The notes beneath the pieces were generated by a model that saw only the letters and a program-made list of their open reading frames with translations, did no database searches and was not told the DNA's origin. From Capsicum annuum (Eukaryota > Streptophyta > Magnoliopsida > Solanales > Solanaceae): 64,000 bases of DNA. Positions 22,407 to 34,627 of this stretch are shown in pieces (the stretch's first letter is position 1; each line of letters starts with the position of its first letter). The stretch spans positions 45,280,638-45,344,637 of the forward strand of contig NC_061119.1 in the NCBI RefSeq assembly GCF_002878395.1, read 5' to 3'. A program made the position numbers and the translations under genes.

Positions 22407-23113
22407 TAGGGGTGTACATAGGTCGGGTTGGTTTGGTTTTTATTAAAAAAACAAACAAACCAATCACGTCGGTTTATTAAAATTATAAACCAAATCAAAC
22501 CAACATAAAATTGATTTTTTCGGTTTAGGTTTTAGTCGGTTTTTTTATTTTTTTTCATTTTTTTTTATAATATTTAGTTTTTATAATTATATCGTGATTG
22601 AAGACTAAATCAAATATGTTTTCACTCATGTGCTAATAAAAAATCATAATTATGAAAAAATGAGAAGCGAAAAACTCTCCTGAAACTAAAAATTGAGATG
22701 AAGAGTGAAAAGTTTAGGTTTTAAGTTTATATTGGATTTTGGATTATTTAATTAGCAATTAATGGGCAAATATTACAACTTAAAGGCCCAAATCTATATA
22801 CATATCTACATCTACTTTCAAATTATTGAAAATTACTAAAACTAGTTGAAAAAGTATTTAAAAAGTAGATTATAACTAATATTTTATGTATAAAAATGTT
22901 TGAATATTATATATATATGTATATATATATTATGTCGATTTGATTCGGGTTCGGTTTGACTTTTTTTTTGTCAACACCAAACCAAACCAAGAATGGTCAG
23001 TTTTTTTTTCTGATGCCAAACCAATCAAACCAAACCATAAATCGATATTTTTTCTCGGTTTGATTTGGTTCGTCGGTTCGGTTTGACTTGACGGTTTGGT
23101 CTGTACACCCCTA
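22407..23113. mobile_element. hAT-type MITE in the 5' LTR
   Basis: Inverted ends TAGGGGTGTAC and GTACACCCCTA are flanked by TGATTACT on both sides (22399-22406 and 23114-23121), the 8-bp duplication of hAT elements. The empty site is seen in the 3' LTR near 34748. Both subterminal arms repeat GGTTTGGTTT-like motifs (CGGTTTG, CAAACCAA). It is 707 bp with no transposase. Confidence 0.93.
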
Positions 23114-24980
23114 TGATTACTGCTAGTAGAAAAAAAGAATTAAAGTGTCTTGTACTTTGATTTGCTACTTTTAAGTGGGGTCCACTTTAGTTTCTAAAAC
23201 ACATAGAAAGAAGGAAATTTTGATTTGGAAAAAAGGAAGCACAGTAGTACTACTAATTAACAAAAAAAAAAAGGGAAAGATGGGATTTGGAGTTCACTAG
23301 AACTCTTGGCAAATATAAGGGAAAAAGGAAAAAAAGTAACGTATAGAGCCCTATTATTTCATCGCCACCTTCTTCCAGCAAATACAAAAAAAGGGAGAAA
23401 TTGGTTGAGCTCTTGCTTGTGGTTCCAAAGTGAGAAGAAGCAACACTATTCATATTCCCTCTATTCGCCTTCTTCTCTTCCTTCAACATCGAGCAATCAA
23501 TTTCATATTTAAAGTTGAAATTGAATTTCAAGAGATAAATTCTTTACCCCTTTCTTGAATTTAATTATGAATACGTATTTTGAGATAATTTATTTGAATC
23601 TTGATACTAGCCCTTAAAGTGGATTTGCTTAATCGGGGTTTCTTGAGAAAAGAAAAAAAATGTGAAATTTTGATAAGAAAAGAGTTTGTAGGGATTCCTA
23701 TTAATTATGTGGATTTAACATTGAATTGTATAAGTTAGAAAGGTTAGAGTCTATTGTGGATCCTTGTTAAGGAATTTGATTAATTTCGTACATAAGTGAA
23801 GATTATTGGAATAAGTTATTAAGTACACCTATGGATTATTGATGGACATATGTGTTATCCTTGTAGCTAGTGAATTGCGTATCGGATAGCAAGAACTAGT
23901 GGTTGGGAAGAAAAAGGCTACACGCTCACGGGTTGAATCACATGAGGCTCGAATTATTATCATAGTTAATAAAGCACCAAGGCATGTAAAGCTAAACCTT
24001 CCCTCGCCGCTAAGGCACCACCCTACGTCATATGCTCCTTCCTATTTGATGTTAGTATAATTCTCATAAAAAATGGAAGTGGAATCTCTATATTGCCTTA
24101 CATATCATTCCCTTGCTTTACCATCAAGTTTATAAGTACCTATCTTTCCCTCTTTGTGTTCAATTTTCATGGTACTTCCATATTATTATAAGTTTCTATA
24201 CTCGAAGCCCTTAAGCCAGAATATATATATATATATATGTATGTATGTATATCACACGTTAGGAGTAAAAGTAAATAGTAATAGCATAGTCGCATTTGTA
24301 TGTGTTTGGCACTATTTGATAAACATTAACGACGAGAGGGTACATAGGTTTGGCTTGGTATATCGCTCAACATTATTCTGTACATAGGATCGAGATCAGA
24401 CCAATGTAGTGAGCCCAACCATTAGGCGTACCCGCCTTTGTGGCATTATTTGTATTTGGAGTCAAATGGAATGTCATGCATTGGTTTCTCCTGACTCGAG
24501 CCAACATATGGCATGGACAGACCCCCATAGTGAGCCTCTGGGTGGGGCGTACCTGGATATAAACTGCGATTACAGGTACACACATATGGGATCATAGCAA
24601 TGAGTATGTGGGTATCATATGCTTTATACTTGTCTCAGATTGCCTTCGGAAGACCATCTTGTGATCATTTGTGCGACTAGGATGAGTGCATCACCTAGGC
24701 TAAGTATAGGCCCTATATTATAATTAACGCTTGTCTAAAAATATTATATATGATGGTAATAAGGTCGGTACATAGGTTATCAACTTATATCGTACATATG
24801 TTATCTGTTGGCTCATACGTTATTCATTTTACTATTTAACTCATATGAGCTTCTGTACTTATCCAGCTGATATTCTGTCTGATTTCATACCGGTATATGT
24901 TGTTTATGTACTGATGAGCCCACCATAGTTTATTAATGTATTCCCAGATCCTCAAGATAACAGATGTCTACGTTAGGCCC

Positions 24981-25606
24981 TATTGTCATCTCAACTGATA
25001 TTTTAGTGAGCTCCAACTCTCTCTGGAGCTAGTCTATGCATAGTATTTTTTATTACATGTACAGGTTCCTAGTTAGGCATGACAGGCCTAATGCCCACTA
25101 GTCACGTGTAGTATAGCGTGTTAAAATGGCTAGAGGCTTCATGGACATCATGTAGTATTGTATTGTACGGTCTTATTAATACAACCCCATTGTGAATGTA
25201 CATATCTTATTTTGGGTATCATGCTCGTTATTGTTTCATAATCTTGCATATGTTACTTAGTGCCGGTAAAGTAAGTACATGCGATTCTTGTCCTATTGTC
25301 ATCTCAACTGATACTTTAGTGAGCTCCAACTCTCTCTGGAGCTAGTCTATGCATAGCATTTTTTATTACATGTACAGGTTCCTAGTTAGACATGACAGGC
25401 CTAATGCCCACTAGTCACGTGTAGTATAGCGTGTTAAAATGGCTAGAGGCTTCATGGACATCATGTAGTATTGTATTGTACGGTCTAATTAATACAACCC
25501 CATTGTGTATGTACATATCTTATTTTGGGTATCGTGCTCGTTATTGTTTCATAATCTTGCATATGTTACTTAGTGCCGGTAAAGTAAGTACATGCGGTTC
25601 TTGTCC
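24981..25606 (+). repeat. Tandem duplication of 313 bp within the 5' LTR
   Basis: TATTGTCATCTCAACTGATA begins at 24981 and again at 25294. The two copies are nearly identical. The 3' LTR has only one copy (about 38147-38460), so the duplication arose after insertion. The junction is at similar phrases (TCCTATTGTCATC against TCCTTCGTCATT), which suggests slippage or unequal exchange at short homology. Confidence 0.9.
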
Positions 25607-25631
25607 TTCGTCATTATTTTGGGACGTGACA

Positions 25632-25655
25632 AGCTTAGTATCAGAGCCTAGGTTC
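25632..25655 (+). promoter_or_regulatory. Primer binding site for tRNA-iMet
   Basis: Directly after the LTR end comes AGCTTAGTATCAGAGCCTAG. TATCAGAGCC matches the complement of the 3' end of plant initiator tRNA-Met, the usual primer for Tekay-type elements. The expected TGG at its start reads TAG, a G-to-A change. Confidence 0.85.
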
Positions 25656-25849
25656 AGGAGTCCCAGAAAGTCTATGAATTCGTGTTTGGTAGGACCTTAC
25701 TTATTGATGTGTTGCTCGCCACATTTATAATTAAAGGACTACATGGACATTTAGAAATTCAACCTTCATTAATAATCAAGAACGTGTAATAGAGTTAAGT
25801 CATAGAAAGTTACTTTTGACTCCTATTCTGTTTATTTGTGCTACAGACC

Positions 25850-26985
25850 ATGTCTGCTACAAAAAGGGATAAAGCAGCCAGCAAGCCACTACTAGCACTA
25901 CTCAGGAGGCAACCACTACCGAGCAATCTTTCGTATTGGTGGATCTAAATAGGACTCAGGAAAGTTTGTTGGGTTCTATACCTTCAGGTTCTCAAATGTC
26001 GGGAATGGAAGGACTTACAGGGGCTTCTGCACCTCCAGTGGTACCAATGGTAGTTCCTATCCTGCCAACAAGTGTCTCAAACCCAGACCTTAAGGGAGCG
26101 ATACAGTTGCTTACACAGTTGGTCGCTGCCCAGGACCAAAGACAGAACGTGGATGTACCTATTACTACTCAGGGAGGGATAGCGAATCTAAGATCAAAGA
26201 TTTCCTTCATTTGAACCCACCAAAATTCACAGGTTCTAAGATTGCAAAGGACCCTCAACAATTCACTGATGAGGTTTATAGAATTTGTAAGGTGATGTGG
26301 GTCTCAGATATAGATGCAGTTAAATTGGCCGCCCATTGACTGAAAGATATTAATGTTGATTAGTATGATACGTGGGTTGCCTTGAGAGGTCAGGAAGCTC
26401 TCCCAGTGGTCTGGACAGAATTTTCAAAAGCCTTCCTGGATTATTTTATGCCATTAGAGCTCAGAGAGGCAAATGTGGATGAATTTCTATCCTTAAAGCA
26501 GGGTAATCTTAGTGTCAAAGAGTATGGTTTGCGGTTTACACAGTTGTCCAAATATGCTCCAAAAGTGGTTAACATACAAGCAGAATGGATTCATCGCTTT
26601 GTGAATGGCCTTAAGGGTCCCTTGAAGGACCTTCTTTCTGTTGCTTCTATGAATAAAGATTTGGATATTACAAGAATCATGGCGCATGCTCAACGGTTGG
26701 AGGAAGATCAATGTAATCGCGAGGTAGATAACGAGAGGGAGCAGATTAAGAGAGCTAGGATGGCCAATAACGAGAGGGAGCAGAGTAAGAGAGCTAGGAT
26801 GGCCAACCATTATCAAGGAAGCGGTGGAGCTTTCACTAGTAAAGGGCCACCTAGGCAGACCCAGTCAGCTGTGCGCTCCTCATCTAATGCTCCCGGTCAA
26901 TTTTTAAGGCGCAGGTTTGAGTAGAGTCAGACTTCTAGAGCACCAGAATTACGACTACAGAGGGGCACTGGTCGAGGGTTACCAC
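25850..26985 (+). pseudogene. gag, N-terminal and capsid part, broken
   Basis: The start codon at 25850 follows the leader, but the first frame closes early and the sequence continues in another frame (VDLNRTQESL near 25938). The capsid (retrotransposon gag) domain is readable from about 26206: PPKFTGSKIAKDPQQF, then WTEFSKAFLDYFMP, FLSLKQGNLSVKEYGLRF and WIHRFVNGLKGPL. These are the standard landmarks of the plant Gypsy capsid protein, which packages the element RNA. Stops break it at least three times, including TGA near 26337, TAG near 26361 and TAG near 26922. A basic repeat of 39 bp (NEREQ-KRARMAN, from 26730 and 26769) is a small in-frame duplication. The gene is split at 26985 by a solo LTR and resumes at 29729. 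Confidence 0.9.
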
Positions 26986-29728
26986 TGTCACGCCTCAAAT
27001 CCTATTGGGGCGGACTGACACCCGTAACCGTGGAGGCCCGGGAGAACCAGCTCTTAACCTTATACTTCCCATGAATACCTCTATGACAACCTGAAATTCA
27101 GACAGCATCATGTTGCATATAAAAGGAAATAATCACCTGTATAAGCTCGAGCACACATATATGTATATACAATACTTGGCCGTTGGAGTCGTCACGTCTA
27201 TTAACAAAACACCACCTTGACTGTACATTAGGTCTACAAATACTCTAGACAATACACAGAGTTTAACTAAGGTCGGGACACACCCCACCATATAACTAAC
27301 TTCTATACAATACCAAAAGTGACTGGGTATGACACGGAAAGCCCCGAGCAAACTGGAGCTCATCAAAAGCAGCTGGATATCCTAGCTCCTACTTGTGCAG
27401 TGTATGAGCTGAGGTACCTGTGCTTGCAGCATGAAATGCAGGTCCCCCATGGGGGACGTCAGTACAAAATATATATTGAGTATGTAAAGCTGTAGATAAT
27501 CACATGTGATATAGGAGCTTAATAAAAATCAGAAACAAGTGAATAAATCGTAATAGGAGTGAACCACACTTACTAGAACTTGTGACAACCTGTACATTGT
27601 ATTTATTCAATCACTTTACCTTCGTTCTTATCATCTTTGTAATCATTACTGTACTGTGCTGTGACCATTAGGCTGCCTCCAGTACATATCAACTAGGATC
27701 GATCCATGATAGGCTTATGCCCCTGGGATACCACCCATAAACACATAAATAAGGATCGACCTATGATAGGCTTATGCCCCTGGGATACCACCCGATAAGA
27801 GAGAACTTTCATCACTTAGTTCAATTAATCTTTGAGATTGTTATTTCGGTCGCCACCGCATTTTTAATACTTTGAAACAATGATACATCAATAAGAGACA
27901 TATAAAGAGACCATCAATGCAATAACAATGAAGTAAGAACTCATTGGCACATCAATGAAGTGTTTTGGAGTCATTAATGCCATAACAATAAAGTAGGAAC
28001 TTATTGGTATATCAATGAAACGTTTTGGAGTCATTAATAGCACATGGATCTTGTTTGAGTAACCGAGTACCTTCTAACATTCATTAGTGTAATAAACATG
28101 TAAGATTTGGAAAACAAGTAAGTATTGGAATGTCTTGACATCTTGTAGGGTGGAAACAAGTTCATTGGTAACATAGGACATCATACAAAACCATTATGGA
28201 TCACATGTTATTGAATAACTTTGGAAACTTTCTTAATAGAACAATTGTTCACTTTCATGCCAAAGATATGGTATAGAGTATGCTTTACATACCTGACTGT
28301 CATCTTTCAATACTAGTCCCAAATGGACTTCCCGTCTTTTCAGATTAATTATCTATAATGAACATATATAGCAATCTAGTATTAGCAACCAAACATCACA
28401 ATTCAATTATTTGAATTCACCAAATTAGTGGTTAAGTAGTAAGCCTTAATTACACCATAAATGGTGTCACCTTAACCCTCTTATACTCCAATTACATTCA
28501 CATACCATTCATATTCATACAACATCCTCCAATATCAAGTTTGGATTCATTTATCCTTCCAACCAATCCATTAAACCAAATTGAGCCATAGACATAAATA
28601 ATCATCAATTCAATAGTATATCATCATATCCACCTTCCATAACTCAATTACCATATCCACCTTGCATAATTCGATACAACCAAACCATGCAAAATAGTCC
28701 ATAACCTTATTTCCATCACCTTTCAATAACATCCCATACATATAATCCTCTATCACACATATATATATGGAAAAGAACAAAGGCAAACAATATTCATACC
28801 TTAGAATTCACCTCTTGATTATGCAATCCTGTTTGCACAAATAATAGGTGTTGTTCGAAGCTCTCGAGATGACAAACGCAGTTATCGGATTACTTTAGAA
28901 TTTCTACGGTTGAATCAAAAGTAATTTAAAGGTCAAATTTGGATAGGGTTTGTTCTTTATCAATGATTGATGATGAAAATGAGTTTTTGAACTCATCTAC
29001 ATGTATATATACACATATTCACGTCCATAATATAATAGAAAATGACCAAAATGCCTTTAAAATTTAAATAATGTCAAATCTGTCATTTGGTGGACTGTTT
29101 TGATAAGCTAAAGTAGATCGACCATAACTCTTTGCTCTGATATCGGATTTGGGTGAAATTGGTATCATTGGAAGGATAATTCAAAGGGATTTAATTTCAT
29201 ATAAATTAGGCCACCCAGTTCGTCCTGTACAAGGAGTTATGGTCGTTTGAAGTTGACCCTAAAAATCTATTTTGATAGGTTGAAGTAAAACGAGTATAAC
29301 TCCTTACTCAGACGTTGAATTTGGATGAAACTAATTGCATTGGAAAGAAAATTCAAAGATCTTTCTTTTCATAGGTCTCAGCTCTCCTGGTTCATTATAT
29401 TAAGGGAGTTATGATCGTTCGAAGTTGACCCAAAAATTCGGCTGGCCTCAGTAGTTTGTGTGCAGGAAATTTTCCTGCACATTTACTATTCCCAAATATT
29501 CCGACCACTGTTTTATAGTTTCAAACGTGCTCGATTATATCCGAAACCTATCCGTTTTTGGAAATCTTTATATCTTATTAAAGCTTATTCAATAACCTTC
29601 ACATGGAACCATCAATGGGCAAATTTCGGTATAAATAAAATTAAAAAAATAAAATTACTTCCATATAAATAAGACCAATACACGTACCTGAATACACCAA
29701 TACATGTTCTTGAATACGGGGTGTTACA
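26986..29728 (-). repeat. Solo LTR of a related Gypsy family, inserted in gag
   Basis: ACCAC flanks both sides (26981-26985 and 29729-29733). The plus strand begins TGTCACGCCTC and ends GGGGTGTTACA; read on the minus strand it starts TGTAACACCCCG and ends GGCGTGACA, like the host element's own LTR class. It is 2743 bp. Internal duplications include a unit with GATAGGCTTATGCCCCTGGG (near 27706 and 27767) and one with TTTTGGAGTCATTAATG (near 27963 and 28023). The motif TATGGTCGTTTGAAGTTGAC (near 29240) recurs in variant form near 29410. No internal domain remains. Confidence 0.92.
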
Positions 29729-29840
29729 ACCACCTTGGCCTACATACAGGCAGTATGGCCGAGCTCATGGAGGAGAGTGTTGGCGTGGTTCAAATATATG
29801 TTATTAGTGCGGTATAGAGGACCATATGGCACGTGATTGT
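29729..29840 (+). pseudogene. gag C terminus with CCHC zinc knuckle
   Basis: Gag resumes after the solo LTR. The nucleic-acid-binding knuckle is at 29799-29840: C-x2-C-x4-H-x4-C, with all four metal ligands kept (CGIEDHMARDC in the second part). A TAG stop at 29805-29807 lies between the two first cysteines, one base from CAG. Confidence 0.88.
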
Positions 29841-30326
29841 CCACAACTCATAGATAAAGGTAGAGGTGATCGATCACAGCTTATAGGGTCAGCATCATCT
29901 TCATCTTCATCAGTGTTTTCTTATTCTCGTGGTCCCCAAACATCAACGGACATAGGATCTAGTAGAGGTAGAGGGCTCGATTCGAGCGTAGTCCCAAACC
30001 GTATGTATGCACTAGCTGGTCGGCGAGATTCAGAGACGTCTCTAGATATGGTCACAGGTACCTTAATTGTCTTTTCACATGATATATATACCTTGATAGA
30101 CCCAGGATCTACCTTGTCATATTTTACTTCATTTATTGCTAAGAAGTTCAAAATAGAGCCGGAGTTGTTACACGAATCATTTGCGGTTTTGACTACAGTA
30201 GGAGATTTTATTATAGCTAGACGGGTCTATTATGATTTTGTGGTGACAGTATCTGGTTGTGCTATATTGGCTAATCTGATTGAACTTAAAATGGTCGACT
30301 TTGATATTATTATGGGTATGGATTAG
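29826..30326 (+). pseudogene. Retropepsin-like aspartic protease region
   Basis: This 166-residue open stretch begins inside the zinc knuckle. A serine-rich linker (residues 20-60) is followed by the protease domain. The catalytic motif is LIDPGSTLSYF at residues 90-100, with the active Asp at about residue 92, and DIIMGMD closes the domain near residue 160, just before a TAG stop. In plant Gypsy elements this enzyme cleaves the Gag-Pol polyprotein. The catalytic Asp is present, but the frame is cut off from gag and from the reverse transcriptase by stops. Confidence 0.88.
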
Positions 30327-31441
30327 TTATCCTCCTATTATGCTTCAGTTGATTATCGAGCCAAGATAGCCCGTTTCCACTTCCCAGGAGAGCCAGTCTT
30401 AGAGTGGTGGGGTGATTCTATGTTGCTTAGAGGGAGGTTTATTTCCTTTCTTAAGGCACAAAAGCTTATTTCAAGAGGGTGATTGTATCACCTAGTCCAA
30501 GTGAAAGACATTGAGGCCGAAAAGCAGGTACTGACTCTAGAATATGTACCAATGGTGAACGAGTATTCAGATGTGTTTCCTGATGAACTCCCTGGATTAC
30601 CTCCTATCAGAGAGATCGATTTTGGTATTGATGTGGATCCCGGTACCCAGTAGATATCAATTCCACCTTATAGAATGGCGCCTGCAAAATTGAAAGAGCT
30701 AAAAGAGCAGTTAAAGGACTTACTTGATAAAGGTTTCATTCGGCCCAGTACATCACCTTTGGGGTGCGCCAGTGCTTTTTGTACGCAAAAAAGACGGCAC
30801 ACTTCGAATGTGTATAGATTACAGGCAACTGAACAAAGTGACATTAAAGAATAAGTATCCTTTTTCCTAAATAGATGATTTATTTGATCAATTACAGGGA
30901 GCTAAATCTTTTCAAAGATCGATTTGAAGTCCGGTTATCAGCAGTTAAGAATTCGTGAAACGGATGTTCCCAAAACAACCTTTCGGATAAGATATGAACA
31001 TTTTGAGTTTCTTGTCATGTCATTTGGACTAACGAATACCCCGGAAGCCTTCATGTACATGATGAACAGGATTTTCAAACCTTTTCTTGATATGTACATG
31101 ATCGCATTTATAGATGATATTTTGATATATTCACGTAATGAAATTGAGCATGCAGATCATTTAGGGTCAATTTTACAAAGACTTAGAGAGAACCAGTGGT
31201 ATGCTAAATTCTCTAAATGTGAGTTTTGGTTAACCTCAGTAGCTTTTCTTGGTCATGTTATAAATGGAAAAGGCATGAGAGTAGATTTTCAGAAGATACA
31301 AGCTGTGAAGAATTGGCCTCGACCAACCACTCCTATTGAGGTACGTAGTTTCTTGGGCTAGCCGGTTATTATAGGAGATTTGTGGAGGGCTTTTCCTCTA
31401 TTTCTGCCCCATTGACCAAACTGACGCAGAAAACGGTTAAG
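30327..31441 (+). pseudogene. Reverse transcriptase, broken
   Basis: The N-terminal part reads YSDVFPDELPGLPP near 30566 and [18 protein letters not shown] near 30660. A frameshift follows near 30765; then come [18 protein letters not shown] near 30780 and, in the 30924-31361 frame, [10 protein letters not shown], the active-site motif FIDDILIYS near 31102, FSKCEFW and FLGHVI. FIDD (FxDD) supplies the two catalytic aspartates and is intact. Another frameshift near 31359 shortens the LG-AGYY motif, and a hAT MITE splits the domain at 31442. The domain would copy element RNA into cDNA in the virus-like particle. Confidence 0.92.
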
Positions 31442-32078
31442 TAGGGGTGGGCATGATATGGTATATACCGAATTACCATACCAAACCAAAATTTTTGATA
31501 CCGTGGTTTTGGTATTATGGTATTTGGTATGGTATATGGTATACATTTTAATTTTTTTTGGTATATGGTGTGGCATTTGGTATTTACAAATGACATACCA
31601 AAATACCGAATACCATACCGAAGTATATATAGTTACATAACATATATATATATACATACATACACACACACACAAATGTAATACTTAGTATAAGTGTAAA
31701 AATGTTTAGACATTGAAACTTTCGCTATTCTATCTTGATTGAAATGTCTTTTATTGTGTAGTTGACTAACAAAAAAAATTATTTGTATTTCTTTTTCAAT
31801 ATTTCTACATGTGTAATGTGTATTTATGAATCAATTTAGACATGCTTTTGAAAATTTGAAGTAATAATACTCTAGTATATGAGTATATATTGTCGAAGTT
31901 GTACAAACTATGGTTACCGATTACCATACCGTAAAATACCAAAACCAAATGTTAAAATACCGAACCATACTGAATTAATAGGGTATGGTAATGGTATAAT
32001 TTTTTTTAAAAATAGAATACTAAAATTACCGTATCGAAGTTTCAAATACCGTACCATACCATACGATGCCCACCCCTA
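31442..32078. mobile_element. hAT-type MITE between reverse transcriptase and RNase H
   Basis: Ends TAGGGGTGGGCATG and the complement at 32065-32078 are flanked by CGGTTAAG on both sides (31434-31441 and 32079-32086), a perfect 8-bp duplication. Subterminal arms are packed with GGTAT/ATACC motifs (ATACCGAA, GTATGGTA). It is 637 bp. It belongs to the same family as 39304-39943, which lies in the opposite orientation. Confidence 0.94.
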
Positions 32079-32567
32079 CGGTTAAGTACCAGTGGTCAGA
32101 TGCTTGTGAAAGAAGTTTTCAAGAGCTGAAACATAGATTGACTACTGCACTAGTGTTAGCCTTACCAGAGGGCACAAAAAAATATGTAGTGTATTGTGAT
32201 GCTTCAGGTGTTGGTTTGGGTTGCGTCTTAATACAACATGGAAGGGTTATAGTGTATGCTTCTCGACAATTAAAGAAGCATGAACAAAATTACCCCACTC
32301 ATGACTTAGAGCTTGCAGATGTGGTATTTACGCTTAAAATGTGGCGCCATTATCTATATGGAATGCATTTTGATATCTTTACTGATCATAAGAGTCTCCA
32401 ATATCTATTCAAGCAAAAAGAGCTGAACTTGAGGCAGAGGAGATGGCTAGAGTTATTGAAGGATTTTGATATCAATATTCTCTATCATCCCGGTAAAGAT
32501 AACATTATAGTTGATGCCCTTAGTCGACTATCCATGAGTAGTATGGAATATTTGTCACCTGTGAAGT
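32079..32567 (+). pseudogene. RNase H domain, open over its length
   Basis: The connection and RNase H domains are uninterrupted here. Landmarks are [27 protein letters not shown] (catalytic Asp in DASG), [20 protein letters not shown] (catalytic Glu in DLE), [11 protein letters not shown] (catalytic Asp) and NIIVDALSR. These residues remove the RNA strand during reverse transcription. The frame starts in the MITE upstream, so no genuine start exists. A TAG stop at 32567 separates it from integrase. Confidence 0.92.
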
Positions 32568-33903
32568 AGTGAGAGATGTTCATAAATTAGTCAGCCTTGG
32601 AGTTTATCTTATGGATTCCGAAGATAGCAGCGTTGTTGTACTCAATTTTGCCGAGTCATCGCTTATGGTATTGGTTAAATAAAGGCAGTATGATGACCCC
32701 TTATTTCTCTAGTACAAAGAGGGAATTCAACAACATCGAATCATGATATTTGAACTAGCAGGTGATGACACCTTGAGGTGTCGAGGAAGATTATGTGTGC
32801 CCGATGTAGATGGGCTGTGACAATAGATTATGGATGAGGCACATTGCTCCCATTATTCAATCCTTCCTGGCACTACAAAAATGTATCATAATCTTAAAGA
32901 GATCTTCTAGTGGAATGACATGAAGAAAGATATAGCAGAATATGTGGCACAATGCTCTAATTGTCAGCAAGTGAAAACGGAATATCAGAGACCCAGTGGC
33001 CTAGCTCAAACCTTTAGTATTCCTGTGTGGAAATAGGATGCTATTAATATGGACTTCGTTGTAGGCTTACCTCTTTCTTAGCGGAAGCATGGCTCTATCT
33101 AGGTAATAGTTAATCGATTGACGAAATCAGCCTACTTTCTTCCTGTTAAATCTACCATCTAGGTTGAATATTATGCCGAGCTATACGTAAAAGAGATTGT
33201 TTGTCTACATGGGACCCCGATGTCTATTATTTCAGATAGAGGTTCCCCATTTAAGGCTCAATTTTGGAATTCATTTCAAAAGAGCATGGGTACTCAGGTG
33301 AACCTTAGCACTGCATTTCATCTGCAGACAGACGGCCAGGCCGAGCGCACAATTCAGACGCTCAAAGACATGTTAAGAGCTGCGTACTGGATTTTAAAGG
33401 TAATTGGGATGATCATTTGCCTTTAATAGAATTTGCTTTTAATAACAGTTATCATTCCAACATTGGCATGGCTCCATTCGAAGCTCTCTATGGGAGACGA
33501 TATAGATCACCTATTGGTTGGTTCAAAATAGGTGAGATACAGGTATTGGGTTCGGATCTAGTCCATCAAGCTATCAAAAAGGTTAAGTTGATATTAGAGC
33601 GATTGAAGATTGCCTAGAGTAGGAAAAAATCATATGCAGATGTATGACATAGAGATTTAGAGTTTCATGTTGATGATTTTGTGTTCTTGGAGGTGTCGCC
33701 TATGAAGGGTGTTATACGGTTCGGGAAAAAGGGTAAGTTGAGTCCCAGGTACATTGGGCCCTACAGAGTTATTCGCAGAATTGGCTAGGTAGCCTATGAG
33801 CTAGAATTACCTCCAAAGTTAGCTGCAATGCATCTTGTCTTTCATTTGTCTATGCTACGTAAGTTCTTAGGAGAGCCGTCTCGCGTCATCCCTACAGAGG
33901 GTA
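32568..33903 (+). pseudogene. Integrase, broken by many stops
   Basis: The zinc-binding HHCC region is seen at about 32835-32970 (AHCSHYSILPGT, then QCSNCQQVK). The catalytic core shows NMDFVVGLP near 33049 (first Asp), ISDRGSPFKAQFW near 33224 (second Asp) and HLQTDGQAERTIQTL near 33319 (Glu), so the DDE triad is present. YHSNIGMAPFEALYGRRYRS follows near 33440, and a GPYRVI box near 33757 marks the C-terminal region. In-frame stops include TAG at 32908, 33034, 33079, 33100, 33615 and 33786. Most are one transition away from CAG or TGG. The enzyme would insert cDNA into chromatin. Confidence 0.92.
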
Positions 33904-34107
33904 TTGAACTTGCTGGAGACTTATCATTTGAGGAGATGTCTGTCGGCTATATTGGATTGGCAGGTCAGAAAGTTAAGATCTAGAGACATAGCTTCAGTAA
34001 AGGTATTTTGGAGGAACCAGAACGTAGAAGAAGCCACTTGGGAAGTAGAAGAAGATATGATAACTAAATACCCTTATTTATTCCAAAATCTATTAGAAGG
34101 TTCTTGA
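33904..34107 (+). pseudogene. Chromodomain-like integrase C terminus
   Basis: The frame reads ILDWQVRKLRSRDIASVKV, then FWRNQNVEEATWEVEEDM, then YPYLF. The V-x-W-x2-(N)-x3-EATWE pattern is the chromodomain-like end of chromovirus integrases, which directs insertion to marked chromatin. It is in a different frame from the upstream integrase because of a frameshift near 33930. The stop at 34105-34107 probably matches the original end of pol. Confidence 0.85.
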
Positions 34108-34613
34108 ACTACTTGTTTCCTTATCTGATCATTAGTTTTTATTATATTTTATTTTGTTGATATCCGATTCTTTCCTGATATGTTTAGGTACATGATTTGT
34201 GCCTATGATCCTTGAGATTTACATGGAAACAACATGAAGATGCAGAGTATAAGGTGAGTTACTTAGTTGGTTATGACTTTTAATGGTGTTTAAGGCCAAG
34301 AGGAGCCTCGTGTACTATTATTTTTGAGTTTAAGGCCAAGCGGAGCCTCATGTATTATCTGTTGAGTATTATATGTGTTGTGAAGCTCTGTGAAGTGTGT
34401 TGGGACGTATTCTGGTTAACTGACAGGTCGTCGATAGGCCTATTTACAAAGGAAACCCTGGCAAATTTTTTTAAAATTTGGAGAGTTAGCCAAATTTTAA
34501 GGCCTTATCATTCGATAAAATAAGGACGAAGTTGGTTAAATGATATAATGGATGGCTTGGATCATGGTGGAATGGATAGTAGCCTACGAGCATTATTCGA
34601 GGACGAATGACCC
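34108..34613 (+). other. 3' untranslated part of the Tekay-like element
   Basis: Non-coding sequence between pol and the 3' LTR. A 40-bp direct repeat starts at 34288 and 34328 (GTTTAAGGCCAAG, then GGAGCCTC). ATTATTCGAGGACGAATGA near 34592 is a phrase also present, in altered form, in the internal part of the element at 48362-53464. Confidence 0.75.
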
Positions 34614-34627
34614 TAAGTGGGGGAGAT
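34614..34627 (+). promoter_or_regulatory. Polypurine tract before the 3' LTR
   Basis: AAGTGGGGGAGAT sits directly before the LTR start TGTAACACC. This purine-rich tract primes plus-strand DNA synthesis in Gypsy elements. Confidence 0.85.

Larger units (their letters stand above)
22277..25631 (+). repeat. 5' LTR of the Tekay-like element
   Basis: It starts TGTAACACCTTAG and ends GGGACGTGACA. It contains the hAT MITE at 22407-23113 and a 313-bp tandem duplication near its 3' end. The frames inside it (such as 92 residues at 23253-23531) are LTR sequence, not genes. Confidence 0.95.

Noticed and set aside
23253..23531. 92-residue minus-strand frame and the plus-strand frame opposite it
   Set aside because: The region is LTR sequence, and the corresponding part of the 3' LTR (near 34930) does not conserve the frame.
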